DNA from: Candidatus Bartonella washoeensis Sb944nv
GTDB lineage: Bacteria > Pseudomonadota > Alphaproteobacteria > Rhizobiales > Rhizobiaceae
Assembly: GCF_000278135.1 (NCBI RefSeq)
Contig: NZ_JH725022.1
Coordinates: 70,186-134,185, forward strand
DNA length: 64,000 bases
Direction of reading: 5' to 3'
Below are positions 32,981 through 41,266 of the stretch, in pieces. Positions within the stretch are counted from its first letter, which is position 1; each line of letters starts with the position of its first letter. The position numbers were made by a program, and so were the translations under genes. Below the pieces are notes generated by a model. That model was not told where the DNA came from. It made no database searches and saw only the letters and a list, made by a program, of their open reading frames with translations.

Positions 32981-33385
32981 TTAAAAATCCCCTGCATCAC
33001 ACTCTATGCCAATAACATCTGTGTTAGTAATGTTTTTAAAAATATAGCTCCCCGACCCAGGAAAGCCTAAAACGAGAGACTTTACATCTTTAAGGATAAA
33101 TATTTTATTTTCTTTATCATGCGTTATTTTATTTTCATCGTCAGCAACAATTTTTAATTTTTCTAAATCAGAAGAAGCTGTGTACGATAAAGTAAACGAT
33201 ACTGTCTCGGGGTTAAATTTCTCACAACCGCACTCGAAGCCTTGTTGTATTGTACTAGGCATACCAATTGTAACACTTTCGTTCGGCGCAAAATTCCATT
33301 TGTTTTCACCAAATCCAGCAAATGCAACAGTGGAGAAAACCAGCATATTTACAGCTAATAATCCTTGAGTGAAAATTCTTTTCAT
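32981..33385 (-). CDS. Small secreted or periplasmic protein, unknown function
   Basis: I do not recognise this 134-residue protein. It has a clear Sec signal peptide (MKRIFTQGLLAVNMLVFSTVAFA, cleavage after AFA about residue 23). The mature part of about 110 residues is mainly beta-type and polar, with a CGC pair near residue 54 and one Cys near the C-terminus (GIECDAGDF), so one or two disulfides are possible. The ATG at 33383-33385 lacks a strong ribosome site. It is isolated in a 1.9-kb gene-poor region, which suggests an accessory, possibly host-interaction, gene. A lineage-specific origin is inference only. Confidence 0.6.
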   Translation of the reverse strand: MKRIFTQGLLAVNMLVFSTVAFAGFGENKWNFAPNESVTIGMPSTIQQGFECGCEKFNPETVSFTLSYTASSDLEKLKIVADDENKITHDKENKIFILKDVKSLVLGFPGSGSYIFKNITNTDVIGIECDAGDF

Positions 33386-34205
33386 CGCGTTTTCCCTTGT
33401 TATCCCACAAATCGATTAATTTGTATCGGTTTTGATGAATATACGAAGGTTGAATTTAACTGGGAAATGCAGAGCTAAACTACATTTTTTAGCTTTATAA
33501 AAACGGCCTTGAAAAATGCTTAAACCGCAGTGTTTAAAAGCACTTTTACTTGATGTTATCATGTAGTAATTTAATTGTCTTTGACCTCATTTTCAAGCTT
33601 TATATTTATTGCTTCAGGATAAATCACTGTGAAAGATCGCTTGTATTCTCAATGCACTCCTTACTATTATATAAGGGGCATGATGGCTAAAGCAAACTTT
33701 CATTCCCAATATTTGTATTTATGGCATGTTTTTGTGTTGGTTGAACTTGGATTCATTATTATATAAATTCGAGAAGGGATGCTATCTAGATGATTAAATT
33801 ATTCTGTAAGTAGATGCTGCCGCGCATTTTCTTCTTCAGTATTTTAAAGAGATACCTCTCTTTATTCTTAAGCTCATTTTATGGCGCAACTCGTGAAGAA
33901 CATAACGCAAAATCCATTGTTCAGCAACATCTTTACGCTTATAAAGGTAGAAGCCAGTACTACATACTCTTTTCCACCTCCTAATGTTGCGACACCTCTT
34001 GTATTGAGGTGGCTCATAAGAAGTATTTTCACTTCTTTCTAAAACGTTTTTTGTTCAAACCCAGTCCCTCTTGTGATGTGAAAGCGGATGATTTTGATTG
34101 ATTCAACATAAACAGGGATTTGAAATGAGAGAATCTTATTATATCCGAAGTTCTAACTTAAGACGCAAAACAATAAATTATTTTTATAAATCCATTTTTT
34201 GTCTA
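33386..34205. other. Gene-poor decayed region with a possible gene relic
   Basis: About 820 bp without an intact gene. On the minus strand 33836-34054 is open for about 72 codons without an ATG near its 5' end. It encodes a basic, coherent-looking stretch (LYKRKDVAEQWILRYVLHEL) that may be the remnant of a larger gene; I cannot name the family. The rest shows nothing I can support. Confidence 0.3.
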
Positions 34206-35096
34206 TTATAAAGAGAAGTTATCTAATTGTCTTTCACTATGTGGCGTGCGATCATTTTTAGATGGATAAATACCTATAATGCGAAATTCAGCAGAAAAGA
34301 AAGCGAGTTCTTCCAAAGCGAGTTGCATCATGGGATCTTCAGGGTGTCCTTCAATGTCAACAAAAAATTGTGTTGCATTGAAGTTTCCACCAATTTGGTA
34401 ACTTTCTAATTTTGTCATATTAATACCGTTTGTAGCAAATCCTCCCATAGCTTTATAAAGGGCAGCTGGGACATTGCGGACTCGAAAAAGAATGCTAGTA
34501 ATGATTTTTTCGCCGTTTTGCGGTTTTGGTACATGTTTTTGAGAACGTGAAAGGATAACAAAACGGGTAATATTATGAGGACTATCTTCAACATTTTTTT
34601 CAAGAATATCAAGTCCATAAAGTTCTGCTGCGATCAGAGGAGCTAAGGCTGCTTGTGAACGCTTTCCATTTTTTTTAATAAATTTTGCAGCTCCAGCTGT
34701 ATCAGCAGAAGTGACAGGTTTCCAGCCATTTTTACGTATGATTTTACGGCATTGTGCAAGAGCATGTGTATGGCTGTGAATGGTTTTAATTTCTTCATGT
34801 GTAACACCGGGTAAAACCATGAGCTGAAAATGGATAGGTAAAAAGTATTCACCAATAATATAGAGGGATGATTGCGGTAACAGGTGATGAATATCCGCAA
34901 CGCGGCCAGCAAGAGTATTTTCAATAGGAATCATGGCAAGATCGGCTTGTTCGTTTTCCACTAAGTTAAGTGCGTCTTCAAACGTAGCAGAGGGTATAGC
35001 ATCCATATTGGGAAACATATTAGAACAAGCAATATGGGAATTGGCGCCGTATTCTCCTTGGAAGGAAATTTTATTGGTTTTGTTACGTATTTTCAT
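34206..35096 (-). CDS. pheA: Prephenate dehydratase
   Basis: Converts prephenate to phenylpyruvate in phenylalanine synthesis. The 296 residues comprise the catalytic domain ([49 protein letters not shown]) and a C-terminal ACT domain ([27 protein letters not shown]) that normally gives feedback inhibition by phenylalanine. There is no chorismate mutase domain. It overlaps kdsB by 4 bp. Confidence 0.95.
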   Translation of the reverse strand: MKIRNKTNKISFQGEYGANSHIACSNMFPNMDAIPSATFEDALNLVENEQADLAMIPIENTLAGRVADIHHLLPQSSLYIIGEYFLPIHFQLMVLPGVTHEEIKTIHSHTHALAQCRKIIRKNGWKPVTSADTAGAAKFIKKNGKRSQAALAPLIAAELYGLDILEKNVEDSPHNITRFVILSRSQKHVPKPQNGEKIITSILFRVRNVPAALYKAMGGFATNGINMTKLESYQIGGNFNATQFFVDIEGHPEDPMMQLALEELAFFSAEFRIIGIYPSKNDRTPHSERQLDNFSL

Positions 35097-35824
35097 GCTA
35101 AAATCTTGCGTACTCTCTCAAGATCCCTTTGCGTATCAACTCCTAAGGGAATTGTATCCACTATTTCTACATCAATACGCATATTATGCTCTAGTGCACG
35201 TAATTGTTCAAGTTTTTCACGTTGCTCAAGCGGTGAGGGTTTGAGTGCTATAAATTGCTCAAGTGCTTTGCGGCGGTAGGCATAGATTCCAATATGGTGG
35301 TAAAGAGGACCATCTCCATAAGGCGCTGTTGCTCGGGTAAAATAAAGAGCACGAAGGCGATTTTGGGAAAGCGGTGTACCAATAATTTTGACAACATTCG
35401 GATCTATTTTTTCATCTCCTTCAATGATTTTAGCACCCAAGGTTGCAATGTCAGTTAAGCTATTTTCTAAAGGGCGTAAAGCACTGATGATTTCACGAGG
35501 CGTTATCGTTGGTAGGTCACCTTGTAGATTCAAAATAGTATTGTAACGTTGTTCAGGATCAATATGGGTTAAAGCTTCATAAATGCGATCTGATCCAGAT
35601 TTATGATCGCGAGATGTCATGATACATTCATGTCCATAAGCTGTAACGGTTTTGGCAATATCTTTATGATCTGTTGCAACGATAGTACGTCCTAATGCGG
35701 CTTTTTTCGCTCGTTCAGCAACATGAACAATCATCGGTTTTCCAGAGATTTCAGCGAGAGCTTTTTGAGGTAGACGGGTTGAGCCTATACGGGCAGGAAT
35801 CAAAATAATCGGTTCAAGTGTCAT
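35093..35824 (-). CDS. kdsB: 3-deoxy-manno-octulosonate cytidylyltransferase (CMP-Kdo synthetase)
   Basis: Activates Kdo with CTP for lipopolysaccharide inner core synthesis. The 243 residues begin with the nucleotidyltransferase loop [18 protein letters not shown], followed by [12 protein letters not shown], the LQGDLPTI motif and the C-terminal [12 protein letters not shown]. It overlaps pheA by 4 bp and is divergent from the cytochrome gene. Confidence 0.96.
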   Translation of the reverse strand: MTLEPIILIPARIGSTRLPQKALAEISGKPMIVHVAERAKKAALGRTIVATDHKDIAKTVTAYGHECIMTSRDHKSGSDRIYEALTHIDPEQRYNTILNLQGDLPTITPREIISALRPLENSLTDIATLGAKIIEGDEKIDPNVVKIIGTPLSQNRLRALYFTRATAPYGDGPLYHHIGIYAYRRKALEQFIALKPSPLEQREKLEQLRALEHNMRIDVEIVDTIPLGVDTQRDLERVRKILA

Positions 35825-35928
35825 TACAAAATTCCAAATGCCGTGTGTTGCTGTGTTTATAAGTTGTGTATTATATTGAAAAAGCTTAAAATAAAAGCGG
35901 TAGTGAAAATATAAATGTTTGAATTTTT

Positions 35929-36516
35929 ATGAATCGTTCGACAATAACCTCTTTTGGTTGCGCTTGTCTTTTTGTGTTGCTTATTGTGGTGGGAATTTCC
36001 ACACTCAGCGATATGCTCTACGATAATTCTGCATCGGTTCAACCTTCTCATACAGTTACAGAAAATAATGTGCTTAAGAAAAAACAACAGGCATCTTCTC
36101 CTTCTTTGTCATTGAGTGATCGTCTTCAACAGGGGAAGCTTGAAAATGGACGTAAAGTTTTTCGCCAATGCGCCATATGCCATACTTCTGGACGTGATAG
36201 TTCCAATCGTGTTGGTCCAACCCTTTGGGAGATCGTTAACCGTCCTTTGGCCGCTGCACCAGGCTTTGCTTATTCACGGACGTTGCGTACCAACTCTGAT
36301 CAGAAATGGGACTTTGTGACTTTAGATCGTTATTTGCATTCGCCGCGTGAAACGTTTCCAGGAACAATAATGTCTTTTCGTGGGATCAAAAATGACCAAG
36401 ATCGTGCCGATCTTTTACTTTATTTACGTAGTTTATCTGATCATCCTGTTCCTTTGCCAATGGATAATAAAGAAGGCAAATCATCTCAGAATAAAGATGA
36501 AATATTCCAAAAGTAA
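35929..36516 (+). CDS. cycM: Membrane-anchored class I cytochrome c
   Basis: The 195-residue protein has an uncleaved N-terminal anchor (residues about 8-30) and a periplasmic cytochrome c domain. One heme site CAICH lies at residues 81-85, and the likely axial methionine is in GTIMSFRGI. This layout matches CycM/c552-type cytochromes that carry electrons to the aa3 oxidase in rhizobia. The region between the anchor and the heme domain is a Ser/Gln-rich linker. It is divergent from kdsB-pheA, as in related genomes from memory. The symbol is by analogy. Confidence 0.85.
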   Translation: MNRSTITSFGCACLFVLLIVVGISTLSDMLYDNSASVQPSHTVTENNVLKKKQQASSPSLSLSDRLQQGKLENGRKVFRQCAICHTSGRDSSNRVGPTLWEIVNRPLAAAPGFAYSRTLRTNSDQKWDFVTLDRYLHSPRETFPGTIMSFRGIKNDQDRADLLLYLRSLSDHPVPLPMDNKEGKSSQNKDEIFQK

Positions 36517-37362
36517 ATCACTTTAGAAAGAGATGTGGTTGTTTTTTAGATCTTTATTTTTGATTTTAATGTGTTTTTTAATCCACGCATCAATCTACTT
36601 TTTGTTGCCCAATTGATCCACTATGTAACATAAAAATATGCAGGTATTTATACTTACCTCGTTGGTTTATCGTTGGTAGATGGTAGTTTTTTTATTATGA
36701 AGAACATTCAATTAAAATTTTGAGATTCATGCAGTTAATTATGCTCAGAAAAGCAACTTAATTTTCTCAAAACGCATTATTTTATCAGAAGATTTTCATT
36801 TTCAAGAATAAAAATAGATTACCCAAAATTTATCTGGTAAAGAAGTGGGGAATGCGTTAAATTCGGTAGCCACTTAAAAATTGTGCATTGGTGAAAAAAG
36901 TTTCAGCTCCATTCTTTCTCTCTAATTTTGGGAGTGAAACACAATATGCCTGTGATTGATTGAATCAAAATAATCCAATCGAAGTTGGGAAATAAAAGCA
37001 TCAAACAAAATTCCATTGAGAGTTTCGCTTGAAAATAAAATTGCTCTCATCTCTATCAAAGAAGGTGAATAAATACTGTTGAATATGTCATTTGAATTTT
37101 GTTGAAGTTAGCTAACTAACTAAGTGCCATAGAAAATAAAGCCCAACAAGCACAAGCTTCCCTGATCTTTCCGAAGGCAAAAGAGAGTCTTACTATGCAT
37201 TGGGGTATTTTCTGTTTTCTAAGGAGTTCTATCCATATTTTGTAAAGATGCGCACTTTATGCCATATAGTGTATTGACAATAATTATGTTTTGATAAAGA
37301 TTCGCTTCTGTCACATGAGTGATGCATAATAAAAACATATAAGTATAAAGGGGGGGGATGTC
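36517..37362. other. Long AT-rich gap upstream of the microcin cluster
   Basis: About 850 bp with no recognisable gene. It should contain the promoter for mccA near its right end: a TTGACA hexamer lies at 37274-37279 and a CATAAT hexamer at 37325-37330. They are too far apart to pair with each other, so the real promoter elements are uncertain. Confidence 0.35.
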
Positions 37363-37386
37363 ATGGATCATATCGGTTTTAATTGA
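37363..37386 (+). CDS. mccA: Microcin C-like precursor heptapeptide MDHIGFN
   Basis: Seven codons (ATG GAT CAT ATC GGT TTT AAT) and a TGA stop. The E. coli MccA is also a heptapeptide, MRTGNAN, and its terminal Asn is the residue converted by MccB to an aspartyl phosphoramidate linked to AMP. The frame here has the same length and the same terminal Asn. It sits upstream of an MccB homologue and has a very strong ribosome site (AA plus eight G, 37348-37357) five bases before the ATG. An overlapping frame from the ATG at 37358 would give an 11-mer ending in Lys and fits less well. The peptide is expected to keep its N-formyl-Met and to be exported by MccC. Assignment rests on context and on the Asn end, not on sequence similarity. 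Confidence 0.8.
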   Translation: MDHIGFN

Positions 37387-37397
37387 TAAGTAGAGTT

Positions 37398-37436
37398 CTT
37401 TTCCCTGGAATGACTTTTCAGGGAAAAGTTTATTAT
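37398..37436 (+). terminator. Hairpin between mccA and mccB (attenuator-like)
   Basis: Perfect 10-bp arms CTTTTCCCTG (37398-37407) and CAGGGAAAAG (37419-37428) around an 11-base loop, followed by TTTATTAT. E. coli mccA is also followed by a hairpin that ends most transcripts, making much more mccA than mccB message. This one probably does the same. Confidence 0.7.
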
Positions 37437-37457
37437 AATGAATAAGTGGGGGGAGCA

Positions 37458-38522
37458 ATGGAACAGCAATATATTTTGGGAAAATATACCCGCGTTCTTG
37501 TCCGTAAAGACGATGCAATTTTCGGTGCTGGTTCAAAGCAGTTTGTTATTAACAAGAAAAAAGACTGGGAAAATTTTGTACTTCTCGCCGCACAATGGAT
37601 TGAGAAAAAGACGGTGGAAGAAGCTTATACTGCGCTATCATCCATCATGTTAAGAGAAGACTTTAACCACGCATTTGACTTTCTTTTTTCTAACCATTTC
37701 CTTGTTTTAGCGGAGACATCGGACAATATCTTCAATCATCGGTATTCCAGAAATCATCTCCATTATCAAAGTTACGGTATGGATCCAGAGTCTGTTCAAC
37801 GTACCCTTTCACACAAAGTGGTGGTTATTTTAGGATGTGGCGGAATCGGTAATCATGTATCAGCGATACTTGCATCTTCTGGTGTGGGAAAATTAATTCT
37901 TGTCGATAATGATGTGATCGAGATAACCAACCTTACCAGACAAATTCTTTTTACTGAACAAGATGTTGGACTTCCTAAGACAACCGTTCTTCGACGTGAG
38001 CTGACACGAAGAAACAATCAAAGTGAGGTTAGTGAATTACAAATGTCAATCACGACGAAAGAAGATATCAACAAATTGCCCAGAGCCGATTTGTGGATCA
38101 TTTCTGCTGATGAACCTGACCATCTGGTACCATGGATAAATCAATGGTGTGTAAAAAATCAACAAGCTTATATAAATTCCGGTTATGTCAATGACATTGC
38201 TATATTGGGACCTTTTTACATACCTGAAAAAACAGGTTGCTATGCATGCAGCTCATCCATAGGAAATCTCCCCGAAAAAAGCGATGGTTTAATCTATGAG
38301 GCTTGCGCTTCTATTAATAATAATTTTAAAGTTGCAACATTTCCTCCTGTGAATGCTCTTTCAGCTGCCATGTGTGCTAACGATGCTCTTAAATTTTTGG
38401 GTGGTTATGGTGATCTCCTTTCCACGGATCGCCGTGTGGGGATATGGAGTAGCAAACTTTTCACAGAAGAGCGTTCCTTAAAAAAGAACCCTCACTGCAA
38501 AGTTTGTGGAACAAAACAATGA
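37458..38522 (+). CDS. mccB: MccB-type peptide-adenylating enzyme (E1/ThiF fold)
   Basis: Expected to use two ATP to convert the terminal Asn of MccA to a succinimide and then to the peptidyl-AMP phosphoramidate. The ATG at 37458 follows GGGGGGAG; a GTG at 37446 is possible but less likely. The 354 residues show an N-terminal peptide-clamp domain starting YILGKYTRV, the block RYSRNHLHYQSYG (about 96-107) nearly identical to what I recall of E. coli MccB, the ATP loop VVILGCGGIGNH (122-133), LVDNDVIEITNLTRQ, ISADEPDH, and zinc cysteines 261, 264, 347 and 350. The whole length matches MccB (350 residues) rather than MoeB or ThiF (about 250). It overlaps the next gene by ATGA. Confidence 0.93.
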   Translation: MEQQYILGKYTRVLVRKDDAIFGAGSKQFVINKKKDWENFVLLAAQWIEKKTVEEAYTALSSIMLREDFNHAFDFLFSNHFLVLAETSDNIFNHRYSRNHLHYQSYGMDPESVQRTLSHKVVVILGCGGIGNHVSAILASSGVGKLILVDNDVIEITNLTRQILFTEQDVGLPKTTVLRRELTRRNNQSEVSELQMSITTKEDINKLPRADLWIISADEPDHLVPWINQWCVKNQQAYINSGYVNDIAILGPFYIPEKTGCYACSSSIGNLPEKSDGLIYEACASINNNFKVATFPPVNALSAAMCANDALKFLGGYGDLLSTDRRVGIWSSKLFTEERSLKKNPHCKVCGTKQ

Positions 38523-39754
38523 ACAGACCTCAAACGCTTGCTGTAACCCATGGATCTTACCATGCGATACGAATGCTAATCGGTGTTTATCACGCTATTT
38601 TTCTAATATCTATGGGGGTTACCCTTTCTCAATTGGCTTTGCTGCAAGTCGTCTTTTCGATAACCGTTTTGCTTCTTGATTTTCCGTGTGCTGTTTTCGC
38701 TGACAGGTATCGACGTAAATACTCAGTCACAGCTGGAGTTTTTATGACGGCAGTGTTTTATCTTCTCTGTCTTCAAGCCCCCAATATGATAATGCTTATC
38801 GTTGCACAAATTTTCTATGCAGCGGGGATTTGCTTCATTGCCAGTGCCATTGACGGATGGATTTACCATTCTCTAGGCAACAGACAAGACCGCTTTTCGC
38901 ATTATGCGCATCTTTCTCACCGAATAAACTCTTTTGGTAGCATTATCAGTGGTGTCCTAGGAATTGCAACGATCTATTATTCTGGGCAATATTTCATGGG
39001 ATATCTTATCTCAAGTCTGATGATGGGAATAATTTTCTTTATATTTCTTATTGTTCCTGAAGAAAAAATATCTGTGGGTGAAGGAACAAAAACAAAGACG
39101 ATCTTGCAAAATGCTAAGGAAACGCTCTGGATATTTCAAAACACCGTGGGAGGAACATGGTTTATTTTGCTGATGTGCCTGTTCAGCGCTGGCATCCAGG
39201 TTATTTATCATTTCTGGCAGCCTATAATACTCTCAGGTGGGAAAATTGACCACCTCAAAAGCTCGCAGATGCTGGTCCTCATGTGCTGTCATATCGGAGC
39301 CTTCTCAGCGCAATATTTTTCCAATTCACTGATGTCGAAATATCACGTATTTGATAAAAAATATAAGAACTCTATAAAGTATTTTTCATTCTTCTCTGCC
39401 CTTATGTGTATGGCTCTTTATTTTTTCGTTCAGAGTAGTCAAATTGCTGCGTCAGTTATCGCATTTTCGTTAATTCATGGATTTATTTGCACTGTACCGA
39501 TAGGAGCAAAGAGCTTGTTTTTTTCAGAGCTTAACCAAAAACAATCCCAACATATTTCTGGCATTGTCGGGGCGGCATCTTTTAGCGGAAGAATATTTTC
39601 AATAGCGGTATTAAGCGCCATCTCTTTTCTTCCTGCAAAAATTTCACCATCTTATTACCTTGTACTACCGACTTTGACTTTTTTCATGTGTGGTTTAGTC
39701 ACCATCAAGTGGATGGCGCTCTTTGGTAAATCTATTTTGAAAAAAACTATATGA
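38519..39754 (+). CDS. mccC: MccC-type major facilitator exporter
   Basis: Predicted inner-membrane exporter for the peptidyl-nucleotide, which also gives partial self-protection. The ATG at 38519 overlaps the mccB stop (ATGA), so the two are coupled; an upstream TTG frame is ignored. The 411 residues form about 12 hydrophobic segments, with the MFS motif A loop FADRYRRKYSV after segment 2. The length is close to E. coli MccC (about 400). There is no clear terminator after it. Without mccB next to it this would be only a generic MFS protein; the role comes from context. Confidence 0.85.
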   Translation: MNRPQTLAVTHGSYHAIRMLIGVYHAIFLISMGVTLSQLALLQVVFSITVLLLDFPCAVFADRYRRKYSVTAGVFMTAVFYLLCLQAPNMIMLIVAQIFYAAGICFIASAIDGWIYHSLGNRQDRFSHYAHLSHRINSFGSIISGVLGIATIYYSGQYFMGYLISSLMMGIIFFIFLIVPEEKISVGEGTKTKTILQNAKETLWIFQNTVGGTWFILLMCLFSAGIQVIYHFWQPIILSGGKIDHLKSSQMLVLMCCHIGAFSAQYFSNSLMSKYHVFDKKYKNSIKYFSFFSALMCMALYFFVQSSQIAASVIAFSLIHGFICTVPIGAKSLFFSELNQKQSQHISGIVGAASFSGRIFSIAVLSAISFLPAKISPSYYLVLPTLTFFMCGLVTIKWMALFGKSILKKTI

Positions 39755-39904
39755 AAATACGGTTTAAAAAGTAATTGTTTCTGAAATTTTATAGATCAGA
39801 AAAATGATTAGGATGTGTTTTACTCATGAAGCATGACAATCTGCTGCAAGAAGTTTTTCTATGTAGCAAATGACTGAATGAAGCGCACGGAAGTCACACA
39901 GAAT

Positions 39905-40446
39905 TCTTTACTGCTGAATCTGGTTTATTTCACCGAACACAGTTTTTGAGATTTCTTTGAAAAACTGCAACTTTGCTTTTATTCAAGAGTGTAGAGAAAA
40001 GAACTTTCTCAGAAGTTGTGAGAATATTGAAAAAGAGGAGATTATTAATATATTGAAGCTTTGCATGAGAGGTGATGGTTCCTTTTCCCCGTTTAACTAC
40101 ATGAGTTTTCTCGTGAACAGAGACAGCGGATTGCTCTCTCACGCGCAATCATTATCAAACCACGTTTTATTATGCTTGATGAAACAAATATCTTCTCTTG
40201 ATATAAATGTGCAGGTGCAGAGCATTGCTCTTTTACTTCCTCTACAGCAAAGATATCATTTGGGCTCTCTGTTTTTATCAGTCATGATTTGAAGATCGTT
40301 AAAGTACTGAAACCTGGAGTGATTATTAAGCACAGTAAAGAGATGGTTGACGATGATTCTGCTGATTATATTTTTTTCGTTCCAAAAGTTTTTATACGCA
40401 GACTTTAATGGCTGCTGTATTTGCATTGGGATCTGGCCGCTTATAG
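39905..40446 (+). pseudogene. Relic of a YejF/oligopeptide-type ABC transporter ATPase (3' half)
   Basis: Pieces of one ATPase are found in order but in three frames. AESGLFHRTQFLRF lies near 39915. HEFSREQRQRIALSRA (from 40100) is the ABC signature region, with the usual SGGQ changed to SREQ. RFIMLDE is Walker B. SLDINVQVQSIALLL lies in a second frame, FISHDLKIVKVL back in the first, and YTQTLMAAVFALGS (40393 onward) in a third. At least three frameshifts and internal stops make it non-functional. The Walker A part is missing. YejF is the ATPase of YejABEF, the microcin C importer of E. coli; GsiA or DppF-type origin cannot be excluded. The tail overlaps the convergent moeB-like gene. Confidence 0.75.
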
Positions 40447-41180
40447 GCGATTACACGAAATTGTGCTGATAATCCATTGTAGAGGAGAATTTTTCCCACT
40501 AAGGGTTCACCAATATTTGTGATAAGTTTAATTGCTTCCATTGCTTGTAGTGTTCCAATAACCCCGGGTAAAGCACCTATGATTCCGGTTTCAGCACATG
40601 TCGGAATAGTACCGGGAGCTGGTGGATTGGGGAATAAATCGCGGTAGTGAGGATTATTGTCTTTATAAGGCATGAGCACTGTTAGTGAGCCGTTGAAACG
40701 TTCTACAGCACCGCTTATTAAGGGTTTTGCGCATTGGGCAGCGTGATCAGCAAGCAGGTAGCGCGTGGCAAAATTATCACTACCGTCAACAATGATGTCG
40801 TAGGCATTTAACAATTTATCCACATTACTTTTATCCAGTCTTAGATTGTGTTTTTCAACTGTAATATGGGGATTAATTTCTTTTAAAGTGGCTTTGGCAC
40901 TCTCAGTTTTTTTTTGGTTAATCGTGTTTGTTTTGTGAATCACTTGACGTTGTAAATTGGAAAGCGAAACGATGTCGTCATCAACAATTCCAAGGGTTCC
41001 AATGCCTGCTGCAGCCAAATAAGTTAGAACAGGAGCACCAAGACCACCGGCACCAATGACAAGGACACGTGCAAGTTTGAGCTTTTGTTGTCCCGCTCCA
41101 CCAATTTCAGGCAAAAGGATGTGGCGTGCATAGCGTTCAATTTCTTGGTTGCTTAATTTTATATCATCTTCTTGTATCAT
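40392..41180 (-). CDS. MoeB/ThiF-family adenylyltransferase
   Basis: E1-like enzyme that adenylates the C-terminus of a sulfur-carrier protein (MoaD or ThiS). The 262 residues contain RYARHILLPEIGGAGQQKL, the ATP loop VLVIGAGGLGAPVL, DDDIVSLSNLQRQV, DGSDNFATRYL and PTCAETGIIGALPGVIGTLQAMEAIK. The usual C-terminal zinc CxxC pair is absent: the protein ends RPDPNANTAAIKVCV, and the paired Cys before LFPNPP is Asp. This 3' end lies on the opposite strand of the decayed ABC ATPase tail. Whether it serves thiamine or molybdopterin is not decided. Confidence 0.85.
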   Translation of the reverse strand: MIQEDDIKLSNQEIERYARHILLPEIGGAGQQKLKLARVLVIGAGGLGAPVLTYLAAAGIGTLGIVDDDIVSLSNLQRQVIHKTNTINQKKTESAKATLKEINPHITVEKHNLRLDKSNVDKLLNAYDIIVDGSDNFATRYLLADHAAQCAKPLISGAVERFNGSLTVLMPYKDNNPHYRDLFPNPPAPGTIPTCAETGIIGALPGVIGTLQAMEAIKLITNIGEPLVGKILLYNGLSAQFRVIAYKRPDPNANTAAIKVCV

Positions 41181-41266
41181 AGGCTTTCTCTTGTCATAGT
41201 TCTTTTATTGTTTACTAAATTTATGGCGTATAGACCAAGCTCTGTCAGTCATAGGAGGTTTTATTT

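Noticed and set aside
37358-37393. Alternative short peptide MSWIISVLIDK from the ATG inside the mccA ribosome site
   Set aside because: It has no spacing from the G run, ends in Lys, and lacks the terminal Asn that MccB needs.
37219-37536. 105-codon minus-strand frame across mccA and the start of mccB
   Set aside because: It is antisense to the mccA ribosome site, the hairpin and the mccB N-terminus, and has no recognisable protein features.
39957-40292. 111-codon plus-strand frame read as an intact hypothetical gene
   Set aside because: Its second half is one frame of a frameshifted ABC ATPase; motifs continue in the other two frames, so it is part of a pseudogene.
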